Below the pieces are notes generated by a model that worked only from the letters and a program-made list of their open reading frames with translations, was not told the DNA's origin and made no database searches. Shown in pieces: positions 6,936 through 13,800 of a stretch of DNA of 64,000 nucleotides (position 1 is its first letter; each line of letters starts with the position of its first letter). The stretch is from Leptolyngbya sp. NIES-3755 (GTDB lineage: Bacteria > Cyanobacteriota > Cyanobacteriia > Leptolyngbyales > Leptolyngbyaceae). Made by a program: the position numbers and the translations under genes. The stretch covers positions 2,489,030 to 2,553,029 of the forward strand of contig AP017308.1 in assembly GCA_001548435.1 (NCBI GenBank), read 5' to 3'.

Positions 6936-6986
6936 TCGGGGGGCGTGAACTGCTTTTGGGTCAGCAATTCTATCCTCCTGTCATTT

Positions 6987-7062
6987 ACTCCTGTAGCCCA
7001 ATTTGGTAGAGGCAGCTATCTCAAAAATAGTTGATGTGTGAGTTCGACTCTCACCAGGAGTA
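6987..7062 (+). tRNA. tRNA-Leu(CAA) with short variable loop
   Basis: Acceptor ACTCCTG/CAGGAGT, D-arm GCC/GGC, anticodon arm GCTAT-CTCAAAA-ATAGT gives CAA. Only six bases (TGATGT) separate the anticodon stem from the T-stem GTGAG/CTCAC, whereas bacterial Leu tRNAs normally carry a long class II arm. Discriminator A plus an encoded CCA. Confidence 0.85.
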
Positions 7063-7071
7063 CCACTCGAT

Positions 7072-7145
7072 CGGGGTATGGCGCAATTTGGTAGCGCGGC
7101 GGCTTTGGGAGCCGAAGGTTGTAAGTTCAAATCTTACTATCCCGA
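7072..7145 (+). tRNA. tRNA-Pro(TGG)
   Basis: Acceptor CGGGGTA/TATCCCG, D-arm GCGC/GCGC, loop TTTGGGA gives TGG. The anticodon stem GCGGC/GCCGA has an outer G-A mismatch. Discriminator A plus an encoded CCA. The C1-G72 start is usual for Pro. Confidence 0.9.
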
Positions 7146-7151
7146 CCATTT

Positions 7152-7225
7152 GCCCTTGTAGCAGAACTGGAATATGCACTGGTCTTAGGAACCGGGATTT
7201 GTGGGTTCGACTCCCACTAGGGGCA
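7152..7225 (+). tRNA. tRNA-Leu(TAG) with short variable loop
   Basis: Acceptor GCCCTTG/TAGGGGC with two wobble pairs, D-arm GCA/TGC, anticodon arm CTGGT-CTTAGGA-ACCGG gives TAG. The variable loop is five bases (GATTT), class I. Discriminator A; no CCA encoded. Confidence 0.85.
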
Positions 7226-7229
7226 CTGC

Positions 7230-7304
7230 ACTCCCGTGGCGAAAGTGGTAAACGCCTCCGTTTGAGGGACGGAGTTTATGCAGGTTCAAGTCCTGTCGGG
7301 AGTA
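7230..7304 (+). tRNA. tRNA-Leu(GAG) with short variable loop
   Basis: Acceptor ACTCCCG/CGGGAGT, D-arm GCG/CGC, anticodon arm TCCGT-TTGAGGG-ACGGA gives GAG. The variable loop is six bases (GTTTAT). Discriminator A plus an encoded CCA. Confidence 0.87.
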
Positions 7305-7310
7305 CCAAAT

Positions 7311-7385
7311 GCACCGAAGGCGGAAGTGGTCTACGCGCACGCCCGATAAGCGTGTTACTAGCAGGTTCGAGTCCTGCTCGGTGTA
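7311..7385 (+). tRNA. tRNA-Ile(GAT)
   Basis: Acceptor GCACCGA/TCGGTGT (first pair G-U), D-arm GCG/CGC, anticodon arm CACGC-CCGATAA-GCGTG gives GAT. T-arm GCAGG/CCTGC. Discriminator A plus an encoded CCA. Confidence 0.9.
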
Positions 7386-7398
7386 CCAGATTAACAAT

Positions 7399-7470
7399 GG
7401 GCGTTTGGCAGAACGGCTATGCACTTGACTTTTAATCAAGCTCACACAGGTTCGACCCCTGTAGCGCCCA
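7399..7470 (+). tRNA. tRNA-Lys(TTT)
   Basis: Acceptor GGGCGTT/AGCGCCC, D-arm GCA/TGC, anticodon arm CTTGA-CTTTTAA-TCAAG gives TTT. Discriminator A plus an encoded CCA. Confidence 0.92.
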
Positions 7471-7486
7471 CCAAAGATAAAACGAT

Positions 7487-7561
7487 GCCCCTGTGATGCA
7501 ATTGGATAGACATCGCTCGCTTAAAACGAGTGTCTTGCTGGTTCGAGTCCAGTCAGGGGTA
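7487..7561 (+). tRNA. tRNA-Leu(TAA) with short variable loop
   Basis: Acceptor GCCCCTG/CAGGGGT (first pair G-U), D-arm ATG/CAT, anticodon arm GCTCG-CTTAAAA-CGAGT gives TAA. The variable loop is five bases (GTCTT). Discriminator A; no CCA. It ends two bases before the next tRNA. Confidence 0.86.
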
Positions 7562-7562
7562 T

Positions 7563-7639
7563 AGCGGGGATGAAGCAACGGTTAAGGCTGAGCAGTCTCA
7601 TAAGCTGAAGTTCAGTAGGTTCGACTCCTGCCCCCGCGA
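7563..7639 (+). tRNA. tRNA-Met(CAT), initiator-like acceptor stem
   Basis: The anticodon loop CTCATAA gives CAT. The stem GCAGT/GCTGA is weak, with an outer G-A mismatch. Acceptor pairs are GCGGGG/CCCCGC, with A1 facing G72 unpaired, which recalls initiator tRNAs. The three G-C pairs of a bacterial initiator anticodon stem are absent. Discriminator A plus an encoded CCA. An Ile(CAT) identity after lysidine modification cannot be excluded. Confidence 0.7.
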
Positions 7640-7645
7640 CCAACT

Positions 7646-7718
7646 GCTGATGTAGCTCAATTGGCAGAGCGCCTACCTTGTAAGTAGCGGGTTGCAGGTT
7701 CAATTCCTGTCATCAGCC
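7646..7718 (+). tRNA. tRNA-Thr(TGT)
   Basis: Acceptor GCTGATG/CATCAGC, D-arm GCTC/GAGC, loop CTTGTAA gives TGT. Anticodon stem CCTAC/GTAGC has an outer C-C mismatch. The discriminator C is unusual for Thr. An encoded CCA follows at 7719-7721. Confidence 0.88.
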
Positions 7719-7724
7719 CCATTT

Positions 7725-7795
7725 GTGGATATGGTGTAACGGTAGCATGAGAGTCTTCCAAACTCTGGGTGCGAGTTCAAATCTCGCTGTCCATT
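7725..7795 (+). tRNA. tRNA-Gly(TCC)
   Basis: Acceptor GTGGATA/TGTCCAT (two wobble pairs), anticodon arm AGAGT-CTTCCAA-ACTCT gives TCC, T-arm GCGAG/CTCGC. Discriminator T plus CCA at 7796-7798. That CCA overlaps the ribosome-binding region (AAGGAG) of the PARG gene, so the two are packed without a gap. Confidence 0.9.
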
Positions 7796-7812
7796 CCAAG
7801 GAGAAAGTAACA

Positions 7813-8643
7813 ATGAACAGAGTCTCGATCGCACAAAATACTCTAGAAATTCTCGAAGCCGGACATTACACGGCTCCCAGTGGAACACAAGTGAACATTA
7901 CAGCAGAGATTCGAGATTGTGTCGATCGAACACTCTATTACGATCCCGAAACCCTCTCAAATATTCAGCAAGAAATTCTTTCCAGTCCTGCTCAATGCTC
8001 AACGTCTCTTGAAGTTAAGCGCGAAACAACTTTAGAAGGGATTCAACGACTTGCGGGAAAGTTTCAAAAGATTGGTGCTCTCAACTTTGCATCGGCAACA
8101 AATCCGGGTGGGGGCTTTCTCAATGGCGCACAAGCTCAAGAGGAAAGCTTAGCTCGAAGTTCTGCATTGTACAAAAGCTTATTAAAAGGTCGAGAGTACT
8201 ATGACTATCATCGGGCGAATCGATCGACATTTTATAGCGATCGCATGATTTATTCTCCAAACTGTCCTGTGTTCAAAGACGATAATGGCAACCTTTTAGA
8301 CCAGCCTTATTTTGTCGATTTCATTACTAGCCCCGCCCCCAATGCTGGAATGATTGCAAAAGATCGATCGAATGACGTAGACAAAATCGAGGAAACGTTG
8401 CGAGTTCGAGGTAGTAAAGTTCTAAGCTTAGCAGTCCATCAAAACTGTGATGCTTTGATTCTAGGCGCATGGGGATGTGGTGTGTTTAGAAATTCACCTG
8501 TGATGGTTGCTCAAATGTTTGCGGATTTGCTCAAGGGTGACTTTCAAGGAAGGTTTAGGTTTGTCTCTTTCTCAATCTATGACTCTAGTAAAAATCAGAG
8601 TGTCTTCTCTGCATTCAATCAACAATTTGAGAGTGTCGCCTAA
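7813..8643 (+). CDS. bacterial-type poly(ADP-ribose) glycohydrolase, macrodomain (TIGR02452/DUF2263 family)
   Basis: The 276-residue protein carries the PARG signature GGG-x7-QEE at residues 99-111 (NPGGGFLNGAQAQEES), with the two adjacent glutamates 110-111 as the catalytic acid/base in this family. Upstream is the domain in which ADP-ribose phosphates bind (ALNFASATNPGG). Downstream, LGAWGCGVFRNSP (about residues 218-230) is the second conserved loop of the microbial PARG fold. Family members remove ADP-ribose chains or units from targets. The start at 7813 has AAGGAG at 7798-7803; an upstream extension would run through tRNA-Gly and is not real. It lies in the tRNA array, same strand, 18 bases after tRNA-Gly, and tRNA-Arg(TCT) follows 17 bases after its stop, so it is part of the array transcript. 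The substrate is unknown. Confidence 0.9.
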   Translation: MNRVSIAQNTLEILEAGHYTAPSGTQVNITAEIRDCVDRTLYYDPETLSNIQQEILSSPAQCSTSLEVKRETTLEGIQRLAGKFQKIGALNFASATNPGGGFLNGAQAQEESLARSSALYKSLLKGREYYDYHRANRSTFYSDRMIYSPNCPVFKDDNGNLLDQPYFVDFITSPAPNAGMIAKDRSNDVDKIEETLRVRGSKVLSLAVHQNCDALILGAWGCGVFRNSPVMVAQMFADLLKGDFQGRFRFVSFSIYDSSKNQSVFSAFNQQFESVA

Positions 8644-8660
8644 TGGAAGGGTAGCAAATT

Positions 8661-8732
8661 GCCTCTATAGCTCAATGGATAGAGCAGCTTGCTTCTAACA
8701 AGCGGATCTGGGTTCAATTCCTGGTAGAGGCG
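8661..8732 (+). tRNA. tRNA-Arg(TCT)
   Basis: Acceptor GCCTCTA/TAGAGGC, D-arm GCTC/GAGC, anticodon arm GCTTG-CTTCTAA-CAAGC gives TCT. Discriminator G; no CCA. Its 3' half is overlapped on the other strand by the end of the HNH gene. Confidence 0.92.
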
Positions 8733-9267
8733 TTAGAGTTATTAATCCAGAGTGTATCTCTCGATGACAATTGGCGCAAACCAGAACGCATTTATCTAAC
8801 TCTTTCTGGATAGACTCAAATTTCGAGCTTCGATGGTTACTTACTTGAAAATCCTTCTCTTCAGGATTTAGATGATGAAATTCCAAGGCTCCTAAGCACT
8901 TGCTGTAGTCGCAGAGTTGACACTTTCCTCCTTTATACTCAACAGCTTTTCTTTTAAACTCCCTTTGCCTCTCACTAACTTGATCAATAGAACAAGTTTT
9001 GCAGTAGAAAGTGAGACTTCCGTTGCCTTTTTTATAAAACGCAGAAAGAGGTAGTACATGAGTGCATCTTGGACACTGCTTCTTTGTGACTTCAAGCCCG
9101 GTATCCTTTAGGCAGTAGATTGCTGCTGTTTTTGCAAGATTTCTTCTGTTGTTTGATCGAAATGGCGAACACTCTAAGCAGAATTTTCTGTTGGATAGAT
9201 TTCTGGTTTTTCCGTCAATTATTTTTCGATTTGGAAACGAGCTTTGACATTTCAAACAAGCTGGCAT
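8695..9267 (-). CDS. HNH endonuclease embedded in the tRNA array
   Basis: The 190-residue protein has several zinc-binding cysteine pairs in the first half (CLKC, CLEC, CPRC, CKTC) and a C-terminal HNH nuclease domain: CQLC, LEFHHLNPEEKDF, then CVLVCANCHREIH. It runs against all the tRNAs. The last dozen or so residues (PLPGIEPRSAC) are encoded by the antisense of tRNA-Arg(TCT), and the stop lies inside the anticodon arm region. Its start at 9267 touches the degenerate tRNA at 9270-9359. Similar HNH proteins are often free-standing homing-type nucleases. Its position inside an array, bounded by two Arg(TCT)-type sequences, suggests invasion of a tRNA locus. Confidence 0.82.
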   Translation of the reverse strand: MPACLKCQSSFPNRKIIDGKTRNLSNRKFCLECSPFRSNNRRNLAKTAAIYCLKDTGLEVTKKQCPRCTHVLPLSAFYKKGNGSLTFYCKTCSIDQVSERQREFKRKAVEYKGGKCQLCDYSKCLGALEFHHLNPEEKDFQVSNHRSSKFESIQKELDKCVLVCANCHREIHSGLITLTPLPGIEPRSAC

Positions 9268-9269
9268 AA

Positions 9270-9359
9270 GAGAGTGATCGAATTGATAGTTTTAATGTAC
9301 TAAATATTAACATCAATCTTCTAAATCGATCTGTGTAGGTTCGAGTCCTACCACTCTTG
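9270..9359 (+). pseudogene. degenerate tRNA-Arg(TCT)-like gene with enlarged D-arm
   Basis: The 3' half is normal: anticodon loop CTTCTAA (TCT), T-arm GTAGG-TTCGAGT-CCTAC and acceptor strand CACTCTT, which pairs with GAGAGTG at 9270-9276. The 5' half keeps only ATTGATAG of the D-arm and then has about 20 extra A/T-rich bases (TTTTAATGTACTAAATATTA) before the anticodon stem, making it 90 bases long. The anticodon stem TCAAT/ATCGA has a mismatch. It is probably not a working tRNA. The inserted A/T-rich part lies upstream of the HNH start on the minus strand and may be its promoter. Confidence 0.6.
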
Positions 9360-9368
9360 CCGAAGTAT

Positions 9369-9441
9369 AGGAGTGTAGCTCAATTGGAAGAGTACCAGGT
9401 TTCGACCCTGGAAGTTGTAGGTTCGCGTCCTATCACTCCTG
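9369..9441 (+). tRNA. tRNA-Arg(TCG)
   Basis: Acceptor AGGAGTG/CACTCCT, D-arm GCTC/GAGT, anticodon arm CCAGG-TTTCGAC-CCTGG gives TCG. T-loop TTCGCGT. Discriminator G; no CCA. Confidence 0.9.
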
Positions 9442-9446
9442 CTCAT

Positions 9447-9520
9447 GGGTTCGTAGCTCTAATTGGGAGAGCGCTTGTCTTGCACACAAGAGGTTGCGGG
9501 TTCAAATCCCGCCGAATCCA
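9447..9520 (+). tRNA. tRNA-Ala(TGC)
   Basis: Acceptor GGGTTCG/CGAATCC with a wobble at G3-U70, which is the Ala identity element. D-arm GCTC/GAGC, anticodon arm CTTGT-CTTGCAC-ACAAG gives TGC. Discriminator A; no CCA. Confidence 0.93.
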
Positions 9521-9522
9521 CT

Positions 9523-9595
9523 GTGACTGAATCCGAAGTCATCGAGGAGCTAATCCGTGAAATTAGTGTTAGCGAGTGTGAGTCTCGTCAGTCAC
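9523..9595 (+). tRNA. tRNA-His(GTG)
   Basis: GTGACTGA pairs with TCAGTCAC, so the extra G at -1 (9523) facing C73, the His hallmark, is encoded. The anticodon arm CTAAT-CCGTGAA-ATTAG gives GTG. The T-arm is GCGAG-TGTGAGT-CTCGT: the T-loop lacks the usual TTC start. The D-arm is also poor. It may be functional but is partly degenerate. It starts two bases after tRNA-Ala. Confidence 0.8.
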
Positions 9596-9602
9596 CCCAA
9601 AT

Positions 9603-9662
9603 GGAAAGTATCGCTAAAGGGCTGGCAACTCGTCTTGAAAACGAGGACAGGGTAACACCTGG
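9603..9662 (+). pseudogene. tRNA-Ser(TGA), 3' end removed by an ISAs1-family element
   Basis: GGAAAGT is a plausible acceptor 5' strand. The anticodon arm CTCGT-CTTGAAA-ACGAG gives TGA. The start of a long variable arm (GACAGGGTAACACCTG) is present. The IS terminal repeat begins at 9663, so the T-arm and acceptor 3' strand are missing. The sequence beyond the IS (10814 on) has no ACTTTCC partner. This marks the visible end of the array. Confidence 0.75.
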
Positions 9663-10813
9663 CAGGGCTGATTCATTGAAGAAAAGAAAAGAGGTGAGAA
9701 ATGTTGTGAGCCAGATGACGAATGCCTTTCGTGATGGAGGCAAAACCATGCAATCGAAACAAGTTAAGGGCGATTGTGCGGAGGATTGCAAAATTAGCTG
9801 GAGCATAGCCATCACAGAGCGGAGCGATGTCCTCACGCATGACGACATCTTTCGGATAGTGGAGGCGATTCTCAATGTGCCAATGCTCTCGGACACGACG
9901 GCTCAGTTCTTCGGCATCCGTCGCCAAGGAACTAAAGTAGAACATGGTTTCGTGAACTGGCTCAGCGCCACGAATACCCGTGCGCTCGACGCGAATCAAG
10001 CGCTGCACACCTACCCAAGCTGCATCCAATCCAGGCAGGGGTTTCAGAACACTGACCGTGCGCTGCGTGGTGCGGTTTCTCGTATGTTCAATGTCATCTG
10101 CGATGCTATCAGCAGGATGCTGCTCAAACTGGGTTGCAATCCATTCGTAAAGCTTGGGTTGATTCTTCTTGACGGCAATCACGTAGTCATTGCCACGGTC
10201 GATGATTTGCTCAACGGTTTTTTTGGGTGTGCAAGGCATCCATACTGAAACACACCCCTTGAACTTGCAAGACCTCCAACAGGGTTTGCACGGTTGTAAT
10301 CTCGCTTTCACTGCCATTGTGTCTCGCTTGAAGTCCAATCACGACTCCGAGCTGAGTACAAAATGCAGAGACAACTGCGACAAAATCTTGGTAGGCACTA
10401 TCATACTCCTCGACACTGGCTTTGATACTCTTGCCATCTACCGCAATCGCAGTTTGCTCTGGAACGGAAATTGTCTCTTGTGCCCAAGCGTTAAAGGCAT
10501 TCGTTAAGGCAACAAAATCGACCCGCACCATTGTTCGCCGAATCGTCGAGTATGAGGGTAAGCGCTTGTGTGGAAGCTTCATGACGGCAAGAAGCGCGGC
10601 TTGATGTCGCTCCACAAAATCTTCTAATGCGCGGTAGCCCAAACAGCCACTCATCGTGCCCATTAAAATCAAGACCAAAATCACCCATAACGGATACTGA
10701 GGTTGAGTGCGATAATCTCGGATTTGTTTGAGGTGATCAATCAAGCTCATGGTGGGTTAGAGCAAACGCAACTCCTTAATTCTCGCTTTTCTACCACCAA
10801 TGAATCAGCCCTG
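9663..10813 (-). mobile_element. ISAs1-family insertion sequence with frameshifted transposase
   Basis: CAGGGCTGATTCATTG at 9663-9678 is repeated in exact inverse at 10798-10813, giving 16-base ends on a 1.15-kb element. The single gene on the minus strand is of the ISAs1 type. No abutting target duplication is seen. GGGTAAC occurs on both sides (9650-9656 and 10814-10820) but six bases off on the left, which leaves the exact boundary open. Confidence 0.85.
9673..10750 (-). pseudogene. ISAs1-family DDE transposase, frameshifted at a seven-A run
   Basis: The first frame (10750 to about 10215) has the N-terminal part (SLIDHLKQIRDYR) and catalytic D in AVDGKSIK and MDALHTQK. The second frame continues with KTVEQIIDRGNDYVIAVKKNQP and ends with HWHIENRLHYPKDVV, which holds the catalytic E. 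They join at 10218-10224, which is seven T on the plus strand; six would restore one frame of about 355 residues. This needs a +1 shift and does not fit a -1 slippery site, so mutation or transcript slippage is more likely than programmed frameshifting. Confidence 0.8.
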
Positions 10814-10820
10814 GGGTAAC

Positions 10821-10837
10821 GGGGGGCATTTTCCCCC
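10821..10837. other. G5/C5 hairpin downstream of cobN
   Basis: GGGGG and CCCCC flank a six-base loop (CATTTT) between the ISAs1 end and the stop of cobN. There is no T-run on either strand, so it is at best a weak terminator for the minus-strand cobN. Confidence 0.4.
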
Positions 10838-10849
10838 TACCTCTCATCG

Positions 10850-13800
10850 TTATGAAATCTGTCCTTCGATTACGCCTTCAGCTTCAAGCACGATCGCTCT
10901 CAACTGATCTAATGTTGCTTGCTCTGTTTGCTTCCATAGTCCACGCTGGTTTGCTTCGAGCAATCGTTCTGCCATATCTCGCAGTGCCCAAGGATTCTTC
11001 GATCGAATAAATCCCTGTACCGCATCATCGAACAAATAAGCTTCAGCGACACCTTGATACATATAATCCTCAACGCATTGAGCCGTCGCATCATAGGCGA
11101 ATAAGAAGTCGATCGTAGCTGCCATTTCAAATGCGCCTTTGTATCCGTGTCTCATTGCTCCAGCGATCCATTTAGGATTGATCACCCGCGATCGATAAAC
11201 TCTAGCAATTTGTTGTTTGAGCGATCGTACTTTTGGATTTTCGGGCAGGGAATGATCCCCAAAGTAAGTGGTTGGATTTTTGCCTTGTGTCGATCGTACT
11301 GCTGCGGCTAATCCACCTTGAAACTGATAGTAATCATCAGAATCGAGTAAATCATGCTCTTGATTGTCCTGATTCTGCAAAACAATCTGCATTTGGTTTA
11401 GTCGATTCTGGAAAGCTTCAGGAGCAGATTGAGCTGCACCAGAACTACTGTAAGCATAACTACTCCAATTGATGTAAGCACGAGCGAGATCTGCATCTGT
11501 TTCCCAATTCTGAGATTCGATCAAACCTTGCAATCCAGCCCCATAAGCACCCGGTTTAGAACCAAAAATGCGATGACGCGATCGACGATCGGCAATTTCA
11601 ACACTCAGCCCAGAATCAATCCAAGTTTGCGTTTCTTGTTTCACCTGAGCAGCAAGCGGATTTTGATCAGAAGGTTCATCCAATTGAGCGATCGCGGCAA
11701 CAGCTTGATCAAACAAATCAATCAAATTCGGAAACGCATCTCGGAAAAATCCTGAAATTCGTAGTGTGACATCGACACGAGGACGACCTAACACCGATAA
11801 GGGCAGAATCTCAAAATCGACTACACGCCGAGAAATTCCATCCCAAACAGGTTGAACTCCTAACAATGCCAAAGCTTCTGCTAGGTCATCTCCACCTGTT
11901 CTCATCGTGGAAGTTCCCCAGATTGATAGCCCGATCGTGCGAGGATATTCGCCATTCTCCTGGGTGTAACGTTCGATGATCGCTTCTGCGGCTTTTCGTC
12001 CGACTTGCCATGCGCTTTCAGTTGGAATTGATCGAATATCAACCGAATAAAAGTTGCGTCCAGTAGGCAATACTTCTGGTCTTCCACGAGTCGGCGCACC
12101 CGAAGGAGCAGCAGGAACATATCCACCATTCAAGCCATGTAGTAGAAAATCAATCTCTTGATGTGTGTTTTGCAAAGCTGGAAGCAAAAAGCTTTGAATC
12201 CAACTTAATTCAGGCGTGTAAGCGTGTCCTTGAGGAGTGTCACCTTGGAACAATCGATCGACTAAATTTGCAGCTTCAGTTTCGATTGCAGCGATCGCAT
12301 CTCCCACGGTTCTGAATTGATCATTCAATGGTTCAGCCGGATCAGTCGTCAGTGGATCAATATCTAGATTCCAATCTTCTGCGATCGCTCTTGTCAATCC
12401 AATTCGATTCGGTTGTGGATGACGTGCGATCGCAACAATCAAATCTCGTAGCTGTCTATCTTCTGGGCATTTTCCAAAGATATGCAATCCATCTCGAATC
12501 TGAGCTTCTTTGAGTTCACAGAGATATCGATCGGTATTCGTAATCAACTCTAAAATCGAATCTGAATCACTCGGAAGCTCATTTCTAAGATTATCTGTTT
12601 CAACGAGTTCGAGAATGCGATCGCGAACTACATTCAAGCGCGACGGATCAAGATTCTGAGCTTCATAGTATTCATCAATCAAAGCTTCTAATTTCTGCAA
12701 TCCGCCATACAGTTCTGCGCGAGTCATCGGCGGCGTAAGATGATCCAGAATCACAGCTTGAGCGCGTCGTTTCGCTTGAGAACCTTCACCCGGATCATTC
12801 ACAATGAACGGATAGAAATGCGGTAAAGCTGCGATCGCAATTTCAGGAAAACAATTCTCAGACAGTGCAACACTTTTTCCTGGCAACCATTCGAGATTTC
12901 CATGCTTGCCTACATGCACGATCGCTTGTGTTCCAAAAACTTCTCGCACCCAGTAATAGAATGCTAAATAGTCATGCGTTGGCTCTAGATCAGGTGCATG
13001 ATAGTTCAATGAAGGATCTCGATCGTATCCTCGTGCTGGCTGAATTCCAACAAATACATTGCCGAATTGAATACCAGGAATTAAAAAATCTGTAGGCGGA
13101 GTTCCCCAACGATCAATCATTGATTGCTGAACAGGCAAAGTTGAAAAGTAAGTTTCATACTCTAACAAAGGCAGCGATTGATTAACTTTGCGAAGTTCTC
13201 TTGCTTCTGGATCATTCGTCACACCTTCAGTTAGCTTAAAGACCAATTCATCGCCGTTTTCGGGAATGTTCTCGACTGTATATCCTTGTCTTTGTAATGC
13301 TTTGAGAATTTCGATGCAGCTTGCAGGTGTGTCTAGTCCAACACCATTCGCCAAGCGACCATCACGCGAAGGATAGTTCGCCAGAATTAGAGCAACTTTA
13401 CGATCGCTCACCTCACTTCGCCTCAGTTCAACCCAATTCTGAGTGAGATCCGCCACGAATTGAACCCGATCGCTGACCGCTTGATAAGTCACTACTTCAG
13501 TCTGTAATGCTGGATGTTTCGCTTGTACTGCTTTGAAAGAAATCGATCGACTAATAATTCGCCCATCGACTTCTGGAAGTGCCACATTAATCGCTGTATC
13601 ACGCGGCGAAAGTCCTCTTAATTGTTCGCGCCATTGTTCAACGGTTCCACCGCTCAGAATCACTTGCAAGACTGGAACGTTTAAAGTTCTCCACAGTTCA
13701 GGAACATCACCATCTGTAGAACCGAGTGAGAAGCTTGTGGTATTTAAGAGAATGTCGATCGAGCATTGTTCTTTTGGCTGGAAATAGTTCAATAACTCGC

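Noticed and set aside
6936-6986. Possible extra tRNA between Gln(TTG) and Leu(CAA)
   Set aside because: I could not form an anticodon arm and T-arm in these 51 bases.
6240-7888. Open frames on both strands through the tRNA array (for example 6276-6536, 6696-7034, 7031-7435 on plus and 7185-7445, 7521-7703 on minus)
   Set aside because: They run through tRNA after tRNA. The repeated GVEPT/VGSTPT-like words are translations of the T-arm consensus, a known artefact.
9463-10248. Plus-strand frame of 261 codons
   Set aside because: It crosses tRNA-Ala, tRNA-His, the IS end and lies antisense to the ISAs1 transposase.
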